DNA of 64,000 bases. Source: Silene conica (Eukaryota; Streptophyta; Magnoliopsida; Caryophyllales; Caryophyllaceae). The position numbers and the translations under genes were made by a program. Positions 36,803 to 47,495 of the stretch are shown piece after piece. The stretch spans positions 55,281,579 through 55,345,578 of the forward strand of contig CM055313.2 of the NCBI GenBank assembly GCA_029255685.2. The letters run 5' to 3'. Under the pieces are notes generated by a model. The model was not told the origin of the DNA. It made no database searches and saw only the letters and a list, made by a program, of their open reading frames with translations. Each line of letters starts with the position of its first letter. Positions within the stretch are counted from its first letter, which is position 1.

Positions 36803-38009
36803 CAAAATTCCAAGAGAAATCCGACAAAAACAAGACCAACCGGATGTCGGGAAATACCGAAAAAGGCAAGGCCTTAGGTACTCACATTATGGGTCGTAAA
36901 AACACCCTACAGATGATGGATGAAATGGTAATTTCTTAGTTTTTAATTCACTTTTTCTTGTCTTGAATAATTTTCACCCTTTGACAATCTTGAATGTTTT
37001 TTTTAACAAGTGCCTTTGGATTTAAATTGCAGGCTGGAGAAGATGGGAGGGATGTACCATCCGCCTTGAAGTTGCTGGAGAAGACAAAAAAGCATGCCAA
37101 GAAGGGTTGGCTATCAACGAAACCCAAAGCACTCTTTGTAAGTTAACAGAAACTTTTCTTTATGTTTTAGTAATTTGGTTTACTAATTAATTAACGTATA
37201 CTAATCACATTTTATTTTTGTTTTGTAGGAAAAAGTTTTTTCAAGAAAGTCGAAAATGATAAGTGAAGGGATCCCGGAGCAAGATATCGACGACAACGAG
37301 ATCTACTTCGAAGAACACGGCGGTTTCAACAAGAAAGGGTTGATACTCGGTATGGGAAATGCAGCCCCAGTCATTTACGAGCGTCGTCGTCACTCAAGTG
37401 CTGGGACCCAATCATCATACACCCCAGGTTTGTATTTTATAGTTTATTAAAAATTAAGACTAACCAATTATTTAACCGTTTATTAAATGAATATAATATC
37501 ATGTTTGACTATTCATTGCAGGTATCGTCGGCAGAGTTCTTCGAGAGAATGCTCAGCTAAGAGAACGTGATCTCGAGACATCCCAAAGGCCGAAGGCAAT
37601 TGAAGAATACTTAAGTCAACAGGGGGCGGAGTTCACTACTCAGAGCTGCAACCCGGGAGGCTTTTCTCAGCCGAGACGCGACTTCGACGATGATGGCGGC
37701 GACAATGCTAGGGCGGCCACTCATTTCGCCACCCCACAGCCCACCGACACGACCGTTAGATAGGTTTTATTAGGTTGTTTAGTTGATGTACCGCGGATTA
37801 GGTTTAGTTTTTAGTTGGATGATCATTTGTACAACCTTCATTTTAGTTATGAAAAGACGTTTTAAAAACCTTGTCTCCGACAAGTTTTTTGTTGCTGGGT
37901 TGTTTTTCTGAAATTGCAGGTTTACAAATCATGCAAAAGGGAAAAAATGAATCATTTCAATGGAAATGGGGAGCTGGAAAAACGGCTGAAACCCGAAAAT
38001 CATACAGGA

Positions 38010-38345
38010 ATTTGCGACGGAAATGTCTCAATTTGCGACGGAATTCCGTCGCAAACCTTGACTAAAAGTCAAAGTCAGTCCAGATTTGCGACGGAATTTC
38101 CGTCGCAAATAGTCCCTTTTGCGACGGAATTTCCGTCGCCAATCTGGACTGACCTTGACCAAAGTCAAGGTCAGTCCGTCGCAAAATAAGGTCAATCCGT
38201 CGCAAAAGTGTTGCGACGGAAAAATCCGTCGCAAATAAACTTTTTGCGACAAAAATATGGGACAGATGCAGTCCGTCGCAAAAACATCATTTGCGACGGA
38301 TTTCACCCTTTTTGCGACGGACAATTCCGTCGCAAAGAGCGCATT
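38010..38345. repeat. CACTA right subterminal repeats
   Basis: More than ten GCGACGG/CCGTCGC units in both orientations, mirroring the left array, next to the inverted CACTA end. Confidence 0.9.
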
Positions 38346-38356
38346 GTTTTGTAGTG

Positions 38357-40315
38357 AATTATTATCTATCTCCGTTTAAGTGAACTAAGTCGGTGAATTA
38401 TCGATAAAATAAATGACTAGGTCGACTAAATCGAAAAATGCATGAGACGATATATGACGATTTGGCTATGCATGCAAACATATAAAAAGCAAAAATAAAA
38501 GCATAAAATAAACCCTAGTATGGCCTTTCCTAGAAATGAAATAATAAAGTACAAATTCGGAAACCAACTCCTTTGGTCCCTTGAACTTCACGAGGCACGC
38601 ACTTCGAGGTAAACACCGTCTTGTTCAGAATTCCTTTCCGAATGGCACCGTCTTCAAGGATCTCCGGATTTTACAAAAATTACAACCTTTCTAGTCTACT
38701 TTATACATTATAAAATAGAAATAAATTACAATTGGGTGATACGAGATCACAAAATTACAACCGAATCGGTAACCCCTTACATTACGGGAAATACCGATTT
38801 AAAAACTAAGGCCGTACTAAGTAAATTACATAATTCCCAAAATTACGTAAATAAAATCATGACATTCATAATTAAAATATGCAATGCTTATAAATATATG
38901 AACTATCATGCAAATCCTAAGCCAAATCGTCCTATTTAAATATCAATAATATAAATAGTTATCGTATATCTCGGTTTATGGAATCGCGTGTTTTAACGTT
39001 TAACAACACTATGCATAATATGAGTCGGTATTCATCCTTAAGTTAATCATCCCAACTCATATAGGTTTCAAAATTTAGTCTTACTCAAACTTTGAACATG
39101 ACTTAACTTAACATATTTTAATATTGTTCGGTATTACTCGGTTTTACGGGAAAAATAATATAAAAATCCAAAAGAGTCATAAAAATTTCGAAATATTCAA
39201 AATTCAAATTTTGAAAATTCCAGAATGTTCTTAAAATTTCATAACCTTAAAAATATTAGTATTTATACGGTTTTAACATTATTTCGAAAATAAGACGTAA
39301 AATGAGCATTTTAAGTCGGAAAATTCAATAATTAGTTCCATAAATGCAAATAAAATACTAATAAAATTTTTACACCTTCCAAAACACTTTAAGAACATAA
39401 AATGGACAGAAAATTAAATGGCACACTGCCCAATAGCCGAAATTTTTAATTAGATGACTCTTATTATTCAATTTTAAATGCAACTTTTTAACAATTCAAA
39501 ATTAAATCAAAACAGCAACTTTGGCTCCCAAGAATAATTTCGTGATGAACATATCATATATGACTATTATGGGTTAAATTTTTCGGCCATTTTAACAACT
39601 ATTGCAAATTTTAACGATTTTCGTCATATATCGTACGATTTTAACCTTTAAAATTATTTCTCAAGCATAAAATAAGATAAAAATCTCGAAATGTTTATAC
39701 ATGCTGGAAATAATATATATGACATCGTGTTAAATTTTTATGGCCAAATTCCAACTTAAACTATTAAAGTCGAAATAATGTCACTAATTACCCGATTTTT
39801 AAATTAAAAATCTATAATATTGCAATATTTGAGATAAATTCTGAAAAATTTAGCATTCATTTTAAATATTGCATGTGACATACTCATAAATTTTTATAGT
39901 CAAATTCGTAATATAACTATACAAACCCAGTTTTATTCATCTTATTGCATTTTAACTCTTAAAATTCATATCACATGTTTTATAAGTCCATAATTTACGA
40001 AAAATCATATTCATAACATAGGATATACATGTGAAAACATACTGAAAAATCTCGGCCAAAAGATGATTTTTACTAATTTTCCCAAAATAAACGACTTTTA
40101 ACCATTAAAACTTAATAAAACCGAGATTTAATATACCAATGACCAATATTCATGCAAAATATATTCCAAATATTCTAAAACATTTTAGAAAACAGTAGGT
40201 ATTCATGCTTAAATAATTTCGGCCATATCATATAATAAACGAAATTCCAAATTTTATTTTGTTATCTTAATAACTCCGTTAAAACGTAAACGGAAAGCAT
40301 GCAAACAACCTAGTT
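38357..40315 (-). other. B: leader, LTR-proximal part
   Basis: Non-coding, collinear with 29825-31780 of C on the minus strand. Confidence 0.85.
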
Positions 40316-40329
40316 GCTCTGATACCAAT
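40316..40329 (-). promoter_or_regulatory. B: primer-binding site
   Basis: GCTCTGATACCAAT, the reverse complement of ATTGGTATCAGAGC, abuts the 5' LTR of B. Confidence 0.9.
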
Positions 40330-42617
40330 TGTTAGGTTTTTAGTTATCTCATAATCTAGTATCTTAGTCATACTAAATATAATCCTTTAATTAACATTTT
40401 AATTAACATATTATTAGATCTTATGCATGCTACATATATGCGGAAATAGGAGAGATTTCGACCCTTACATACGGTCCAAGAATAGCAAGGATGATCCTCC
40501 AAGTATTCAACAAGAACACCTCCTTTGTGATGCACCAAGACACCCTTTGATTGAAACAGAAACTTGAGTATGCTAGTACCAAAACCGGTTTTTCCTTAAA
40601 CAAATTCTAATCTTTATTTAGAATTGAAACTAATATATAACTTATTATTATTAGTATTATTATTATCTCACAATAATAATATTAGAGGATTTGATGTTGT
40701 TATTTTCTCACACTAGAAAATTGCCAAGAGATTAGAATGAATCACAATGTGTGAACAACTTCACATTTGATGGATGTTACTTGCTTTAGGCGTGATACAC
40801 ACAAAAGAAAACCAAGAGGGAACATTTTGTCTTTCCTATGTACATAGGTGGGTGTAGGTGCAATTCACAAGGTTTGTGTTTTTATGTTCTTAAAACACAA
40901 AACACACTTCAAATTACACCTTCCCAAAACCGGTACCATCACAATTAAAATGGACTTCCATTTTATCAAATGTCATTTTGTACAATTTGTATACTTATGT
41001 GTGACATACAATATGTTACAACATAAAATTAATTGTTCTAATTTAAAAATGCATATTTATCAAATAAATATCATTTATAAATTAAATAAATCATATTTAA
41101 CAATTTGACTAGTAATTCATAATTAGGCCCTGTTCTTTTGGACTTCAAGTCACTTAATTTAAGTTCACTTCAGATCCTATATATAAGTTCAGTTCAGTTC
41201 AGTTCAGTTCCTATAAGTTCAGTTCAGTTCCTATAAGTTCAGTTCAGTTCAGATCCTATAAGTTCAGTTCAGTTCAGTTCCTATAAGTTCAGTTCAGTTC
41301 CTATAAGTTCAGTTCAGTTCAGTTCAGTTCCTATAAGTTCAGTTCATATAAACTCAATTAAGAAAAGTTGTATACGGAGTATTATTTTTAACAACCGATA
41401 CAAACATTTTGCTTTAATTATTCGATACACGTCATCTATAAAAAAACAACTCATTAATAATTTACCCGTCTTTTACTCTTTAATTGATGTCAAACTATCA
41501 TCCTCGTTAATGCCAAAAAAAAAACTACTCATTATACGACACACTCACCCTCACCAATTGTCACTCTCCAATTAATCAACTTCTTCATTACCATTGTTAG
41601 AGAAAATAAATGGTTAGAGAAATTTGTAATAGTGAGTATTTTTTATCGTAATGTAATCGTAGTATAATGTATGAACTATGAACAAACAATTATATATAAA
41701 GTTGAAAATATTTTAAATTACCATGTATTTTAGACTATTTTTATCAATGTCATATAATAATAACAATAATAACAACAACGACATCAACAACAACAATAAT
41801 AGTAATAATAATAATAATAATAATTACAACAACAACAATAATAACAATAATAATAATAATAGTTAACTGAAATTAATATAAAGTTAATTAAGTTCGGGTT
41901 TTATAAGTTTAGTTCAGTTCAGATCCTATAAGTTCAGTTCAGTTCCTATAAGTTCAGTTCAGATCCTATAAGTTCAGTTCAGTTCAGTTCAGTTCCTATA
42001 AGTTCAGTTCAGTTCCTATGAGTTCAGTTCAGTTCAGTTCCTATAAGTTCAGTTCAGTTCAGTTCCTATAAGTTCAGTTCAGATCCTATAAGTTCAGTTC
42101 AGTTCAGTTCAGATCCTATAAGTTCAGTTCAGTTCAGTTCAGTTCAGTTCAGTTTCAGTCCAAAAGAACAGGGCCTTACTTATGTATAAAATGGTCATTT
42201 CAATAATCGTCAATATGATTTACAACACTTGTAATAATATACAACTCTATTCATTCTAATTACGATATTATGAAATATCGTTTAATGTTTAACAATTGAC
42301 ACGTTTCAATTTTAAACATAAATCTTACAATAAGATTTAACCTCTGATTCTCGATATACGAGTTTAAGGAATATGATCAAATCGTATTAATATAAATTTG
42401 ATCACTTTATCAATTAAGGGAATTGTCCTAAAGGTGTGACCTAAAGGGATCAACTGACCACCACCGCCATACGATAGTAATGTCAAACTCTAGCTAGCCA
42501 ATCATTACCGATTAATGTTGGTCAGTTGACTTATATAAATTGTATCATCCCTTGCGCATTCTCGTCATGACATTTAATTACGTGATCGCACTATTGTTGA
42601 GGACACATTTCCCAACA
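40330..42617 (-). repeat. B: 5' LTR, interrupted by a TIR element
   Basis: Matches 21168-22403 from both sides of the insertion at 41126-42175. Flanked on the right by the TSD ATATT. Confidence 0.93.
41126..42175. mobile_element. TIR element with TTCAG arrays (PIF/Harbinger-like, TSD TTA)
   Basis: The 19-bp perfect terminal inverted repeats GGCCCTGTTCTTTTGGACT flank 1050 bp, with TTA at 41123-41125 and 42176-42178; the intact site is in the other B LTR near 21961. TTA duplications and GGCCCTGTT ends fit PIF/Harbinger-type MITEs. No coding capacity. Inside, two blocks (about 41185-41350 and 41907-42155) are built of CTATAAGTTCAGTTCAG units with variable TTCAG number, in the SAME orientation, separated by an AT-rich core with (AAT/AAC)n at about 41755-41865. 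Confidence 0.85.
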
Positions 42618-42945
42618 ATATTATGCCTACCGACGAAGAAGGGATTCATGGGAGTCTGATTTATAAAGACGTTTCTCAATTTTTGGTTGTATGAGGAAGA
42701 CCCCATCAACTTCTATTTATCCATTTTAAGTGAACTAAAATCTAGCATTGTCGTGAATGAATGAAATTAAGTGATGGCTTTACATGTGACACGTGACATC
42801 TGTATGTCATTGAAAACTAACGCGTTACCTCTACATGAGTCAGTTTTCAGGCATGTTATACGTGGTTTGGTTTTAGGCGGAAAATGATGCAAGCTATTAT
42901 CGATGAAAGCATAAAAGAAAGCAATAAACGTAAATAAAAGTGGGT
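42618..42945 (-). other. A (-): leader, resumed
   Basis: Continues the leader of the inverted A copy beyond element B (equivalent to about 6055-6380 of the plus copy). Then it jumps straight into LTR sequence, so the primer site and CTCGATCGAG repeats are absent. Confidence 0.8.
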
Positions 42946-43698
42946 AGTCAAGGACTAAACATGAACAAGAGTACAACCTTAGGTCCTTTGCGCGAATGGC
43001 CTAAGAATAGGAATTAAAGAAAATTCTCACCTATAACTTGCACCCAAGACCCGTTCAAGATGATCCCGTGTGTGCTAGAAATGCTCTCCAATTGCCTTGC
43101 AATATGGGGAGAGTTTTGTGAGGTTTTTTCAGATGTGAGATCTAGGTTTTTGGGAAAGCAGTTCTCAAAAACCCTTGTTTTCTGTGTGATGAGATTATCA
43201 GCCAGTCCTTGTGGGGAATGAACATGTATTCACCCTAAAAATTGCAGGATTATAACGAAAATTACATATGCGATTATAGTCATAAGATGAAAAACACGAA
43301 TTCAATATTCAATTAAATATAACCGTTTATATTTAATTTACGAATTAAACATGTAATCCGTATTAGCTAAAAATTATTTAATCTGTATTAAATAATAATC
43401 TCAACATCTCATTGACTAATTTAATAGTCAATACCTATGACTAACTGTTTAGTCGTATTCAGCATAAATGTGACTGTATTTTCATACCTTCACATCTCTC
43501 AAACGTGTCCTATAGGTGTGACGTATAAGGACCAGTTGATCACCGCCATCCGTTTGACAATAACGTCAAACTTATCTAGCAAGCCAACGTTATTGATAAA
43601 CGTGGATCAACTGATAATAATACTGAAGTATGCCCTTGTGATCCTTTAAGAGATTTAGTAAGTCATTGTACTAACTGTCAAGGACACCAGCCCCAACA
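42946..43698 (-). repeat. A: right terminal LTR, rearranged
   Basis: Read on the minus strand from 43698: LTR positions equivalent to 3624-4024, then 4527-4622 with the genuine CCCCACA end at 43210, then again LTR 4290-4545 (43203 down to about 42946), then leader. LTR parts are thus out of order and one segment is duplicated. The outer 380 bases match the left LTR closely. TATTC follows at 43699. Confidence 0.8.
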
Positions 43699-43705
43699 TA
43701 TTCGT

Positions 43706-44889
43706 TGTAACACCCCCATTTATTTAAGGGCCTGTACTAGGACTGCCCAGATAAATAAGGATGTTACCATCCCGGTTTCCCGGGCAGTAGATAACAAAGG
43801 AAAGAACACAGTACTTTATTATTAAATGTTAAACTGAAAAGCAAGTTCTTACAACCATCTTGAAAACTGTCTTAAATAAAACAAGTACAACTCATGACAA
43901 AAGACTATAGTGATCTAGACTCTAGTCTGGTCCGGATCCAAGCTCTCCCTTCCCTTAGCTCCCATAGTCTCAAGCATCTGTCAATCTGCTCCCCAATAAA
44001 TTGGTTCATCACAGGTGATCACGAATACACAGGGTCAACCACGAGGTTGAGTAGAGGAAAATGAAACAGTCAAACATTATTATAAACATAAGGTCAATCA
44101 TCTCCACTCCGAATCACAAGACCCAATATTCTCCACACGGTATCACAAGACCCATTATCTCCACACCAATCACAAGACCCATTAACTCCGCACCAATCAC
44201 AAGACCCATTAACTCCGCACCAATCACAAGACCCATTATCTCCGCACCAACCACAAGACCCATTTTTCATCACCTCATATCGTATCTCAGAATTATATAA
44301 CCAAATAACACAATATATCAATCATATGATAATATAAAATAAACATAGTTATCATCAAATAACCAACAGATTACTCATCATTATGTACACAGTATTTCCC
44401 CTACCTCGAATTGCAGAAACGCAGACAAATCCAAAGCTCGCTAAAAATGTTGCACACGAAAACCGCCACCTGACTTCAGATCAGAATTAGGGGAAAACGC
44501 AAGAGTGTTTGTGGCCGTGAGAACCCTCCTTCTCTTCTGTGTGGTGGCGGCAATAGGCTTAGGGTATTAGTTGTGTGAAAGATAGGTTAGAATTAGGGTG
44601 GATGCTACCTCTTATATGGCGGCATGGGAGTGTATCCGTGAGGTGTGAGTGTTTGTGAGGGTTTTGTTAGGGTTTTTCGACAACATGGGCTGTTCTGATA
44701 TGCACAACAATCGAGGCCCAAAACTTAACCCTCAAGGTCCCGTGTTCGAAACCCACGGGAGACACAAATCATAACTTAGAAACATATATAACAAGTACTC
44801 ATATTAAGTACTAAACTATCGTAACTTAAACTATCTTAACGTCAAGAAAAATAAAAAACATCGTAACTTAAAATATTCGAGGTATTACA
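43706..44889 (-). repeat. D: complete LTR
   Basis: 1184 bp; plus strand TGTAACACCCCC to GGTATTACA. Holds five to six copies of a 27-base unit (CAATCACAAGACCCATTA core) at about 44108-44265. Confidence 0.9.
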
Positions 44890-44930
44890 GTCTTCCCGCC
44901 TTAAAATGAACTTCGTCCCGAAGTTCAACC
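44890..44930 (-). promoter_or_regulatory. D: polypurine tract and adjacent hairpin
   Basis: On the minus strand a purine run (AAGGCGGGAAGAC) abuts the LTR and is preceded by a short inverted repeat GAACTTCGG/CGAAGTTC. The same arrangement recurs at 47496-47535 and in element E at 51803-51842. Confidence 0.8.
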
Positions 44931-45046
44931 TCACTTAGGTGACAACCAATCCGTCGCAAGCGAACTTGGAACATAACATATTAACCAAAACACAGAAATG
45001 TTACATTCCACCCCCTTAAAAAAGAGTTACGTCCCCGTAACTTACC

Positions 45047-46390
45047 TCAATCAAACAGATGCGGGTAATGCTCTCTCATGGATGCCTCGGCCTCCCATGT
45101 AGCTTCCTCCAGATTATGGTTGGTCCACAGAACTTTTACCAAAGCTGTCTCCCCATTTCGAGTCTTTCGCACCTTCCTGTCTAGGATTTCCTTTGGAGTC
45201 TCAACGTAGGACAATTGCTCATCTACCACAATCACATCGTGGCATAAAACATGCGATGAATCGCTCACATATTTCCGTAACTGAGACACATGGAACACGT
45301 TATGGACCTTGGAAAGGGCTGGAGGTAAAGCTAATCGGTATGCCACCTCTCCAACTCTGTCCAAAATCTCAAACGGCCCAATAAATTTCTGACTCAGTTT
45401 GCCACACTTTTCAAACCTCATCACACCCTTCATTGGAGATACCTTCAGCAGTACCTTCTCCCCCGCATCGAATGAAATATCGCTCCTCTTTAGATCTACA
45501 TAGCTCTTCTGTCTATCCTGGGAGACCCTCATCTTCTGTCGAATAACCTGAACCTGCTCCACCATCTCCTGAATCTTATCTGGCCCCAAAGTCAAAACAT
45601 CAGCTCGATCATCCCAACACACACGACTCCGACACTTCCTCCTATACAATGCCTCAAAAGGGCCATCCCTATACTGGCATGATAGCTGTTGTTATAAGAG
45701 AACTCTATCAGTCCCAGACGATCCTCCCAAGATCCTCCGAACTCAAGTACGCATGCTCTCAACATATCCTCAAGGGTCTGGATCGTTCTCTCAGTCTGAC
45801 CGTCGGTAGCTGGATGGAAAGTTGTACTCATCTTCAACTGGGTACCCAAAGCGGCTTGCAACTCCTGCCAAAATCTAAATATGAACCTCGAGTCCCGATC
45901 CGAAACAATGTCCTTGGGCACCCCATGCAAGTTGACCACATTCTGAACATATGACTTAGCCCGCTCAGCTTTACTCCAGGTATCTTTCATGGGAATAAAG
46001 TGAGCAGACTTAGTCAATCGATCTACAATCACCCAAATCATGTTGTTGCCCCGCTGAGTCCGAGGCAACCCCACAATAAAATCCATCGAGATGTTCTCCC
46101 ACTTCCACTCCGGTACATCTAATGGTTGAATCTTCCCTTGTGGTCTCTTATGCTCCCCTTTCACTCTTTGACATGTCAAACATCTCGACACAAACTCAGC
46201 GACTTCCTTCTTCATATTTGGCCACCAAAACGTCTTCTTAAGGTCTTTATACAACTTATCACCCCCTGGGTGAACGGAATATGGAGTAACATGAGCTTCA
46301 GTCAGGATTTTCTTCTTTAGCTCCTCAATATCCGGAACGCACCATCGCCCACTGAACCTCAAACTGCCGTCGGTATGAATACTGAACTTG
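45047..46390 (-). pseudogene. pol: D: gypsy integrase with chromodomain, frameshifted
   Basis: The minus strand starts in the RNase H-integrase linker ([15 protein letters not shown]), then the zinc-binding [11 protein letters not shown] ... CLTCQRVKG, catalytic Asp in [11 protein letters not shown] and VSDRDSRF, and Glu in [13 protein letters not shown] 1-nt loss near 45661 shifts the frame; the rest (45047-45649) has the GPFEILDRVGEVAYRL segment and ends in a chromodomain-like EEATWEAEASMREHYPHLF. That C-terminal chromodomain identifies a chromovirus. The upstream part of pol was lost at the fusion with LTR sequence at about 46391. Confidence 0.9.
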
Positions 46391-47495
46391 GTTTCCCGGG
46401 GCAGTAGATAACGCAAAGGAAAGAACACAGTACTTTATTATTAAATGTTAAACTGAAAAGCAAGTTCTTACAACCATCTTGAAAACTGTCTTAAATAAAA
46501 CAAGTACGACTCATGACAAAAGACTATAGTGATCTAGACTCTAGTCTGGTCCGGATCCAAGCTCTCCCTTCCCTTAGCTCCCATAGTCTCAAGCACCTTT
46601 CAATCTGCTCCCCAATAAATTGGTTCATCACAGGTGATCACGAATACACAGGGTCAACCACGAGGTTGAGTAGAGGAAAATGAAACAGTCAAACATTACT
46701 ATAAACATAAGGTCAATCATCTTCACTCCGAATCACAAGACCCAATATTCTCCACACCGTATCACAAGACCCATTATCTCCACACCAATCACAAGACCCA
46801 TTAACTCCGCACCAATCACAAGACCCATTAACTCCGCACCAATCACAAGACCCATTATCTCTACACCAACCACAAGACCCATTTTTCATCACCTCATATC
46901 GTATCTCAGAATTATATAACCAAATAACACAATATATCAATCATATGATAATATAAAATAAACATGGTTATCATCAAATAACCAACAGATTACTCATCAT
47001 TATGTACACAGTATTTCCCCTACCTCGAATTGCAGAAACGCAGACAAATCCAAAGCTCGCTAGAAATGTTCCACGCGAAAACCGCCACCTGACTTCAGAT
47101 CAGAATTAGGGGAAAACGCAAGAGTGTTTGTGGCCGTGAGAACCCTCCTTCTCTTCTGTGTGGTGGCGGCAGTAGGCTTAGGGTATTAGTTGTGTGAAAG
47201 AAAGGTCAGAATTACGGTGGATGCTACCTCTTATATGGCGGCATGGGAGTGTATCCGTGAGGTGTGAGTGTTTGTGAGGGTTTTGTTATGGTTTTTCGAC
47301 AACATGGGCTGTTGTGCTATGCACAACAATCGAGGCCCAAAACTCAACCCTTAAGGTCCCGTGTTCGAACCCCACGGGAGACACAAATCACAACTGAAAA
47401 ACATATATAACAAGTACTCATATTAAGTACTAAACTATCTTAACGTCAAGAAAAATAAAACAAACATCGTAACTTAAAATATTCGAGGTATTACA
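46391..47495 (-). repeat. D: second, 5'-shortened LTR
   Basis: Matches 43773-44889 including the 27-base tandem units (about 46727-46884). Its left edge is fused within a GGTTTCCCGGG stretch to integrase coding sequence. Confidence 0.88.

Larger units (their letters stand above)
27855..37763 (+). pseudogene. CACTA TnpA-like protein gene (Transposase_24 type), split by element C
   Basis: Six exons with matching GT-AG splice sites and phases: 27855-28009, 28116-28239, 28333-28512 continuing at 36808 and ending before GTAATTTC near 36928, 37033-37137, 37229-37427 and 37522-37763. The start is MPGGRRRGGG; an acidic linker, then the conserved IICNYKEYAPNWSEA, HPRDRAAVRSAWEDMMKDRL and RKNTLQMMDEM segments follow; a late helix (LRENAQLRERDLE) looks coiled. 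Such proteins bind the subterminal repeats. Element C sits in exon 3 (TSD CAAAA); apart from C every exon is open, so the gene was intact when C landed. Confidence 0.88.
26200..38356 (+). mobile_element. CACTA (En/Spm) element with nested element C (TSD AAT)
   Basis: The termini are CACTACAAAAAAATGC at 26200 and its inverse GCATTGTTTTGTAGTG ending at 38356, flanked by AAT at 26197-26199 and 38357-38359: the 3-bp duplication typical of CACTA. Both subterminal regions hold palindromic GCGACGGAATTTCCGTCGC repeats. One spliced gene of the Transposase_24 type is present; I see no DDE/TnpD-type transposase, so the element is probably non-autonomous. Without element C it is about 3.9 kb. Confidence 0.93.
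21168..42617 (-). mobile_element. Element B: gag-only copia retrotransposon (TSD ATATT)
   Basis: Minus-strand element with LTRs at 40330-42617 (5') and 21168-22403 (3') and ATATT at 21163-21167 and 42618-42622. It inserted into the leader of the inverted A copy. The internal region holds a primer site, leader, gag with CCHC, and about 2.3 kb of non-coding 3' sequence, but no protease, integrase or RT, so it must be mobilised in trans. It was later hit by a CACTA element (26200-38356) in its leader and a TIR element (41126-42175) in its 5' LTR. Native length without these is about 8.2 kb. Confidence 0.92.
3624..43698. mobile_element. Composite copia insertion A with inverted terminal LTRs (TSD TATTC)
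   Basis: The left end is TGTTGGGGCTGG at 3624 (U3 start, plus strand). The right end is its reverse complement CCAGCCCCAACA ending at 43698 (U3 start, minus strand). Both are directly flanked by TATTC (3619-3623 and 43699-43703), so the whole block behaves as one integration. Order: LTR, primer site, gag-pol, 3' LTR (+), a second partial pol (+), then pol, gag, leader and a rearranged LTR (-). It carries nested LINE-1 (10588-15272) and element B (21168-42617); without them it is about 13.9 kb. All reading frames are broken. Templates switched during reverse transcription or cDNA self-integration would explain the structure; later rearrangement cannot be excluded. Confidence 0.8.

Noticed and set aside
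26217-38345. GCGACGG repeats as a CRISPR-like or satellite array
   Set aside because: Units are in both orientations without regular spacers and sit exactly at the two ends of a CACTA element.
21686-41108. Identical 86-residue frames at 21686-21946 and 40848-41108
   Set aside because: Each lies wholly within a B LTR; identity reflects LTR duplication, and there is no codon conservation evidence.
41180-42160. TTCAG array as an independent satellite
   Set aside because: It is bounded by 19-bp inverted repeats and a TTA duplication, with the empty site present in the sister LTR.
44061-44321. Repeat-rich frames on both strands (also 46680-46940)
   Set aside because: They come from the 27-base minisatellite inside the D LTRs.
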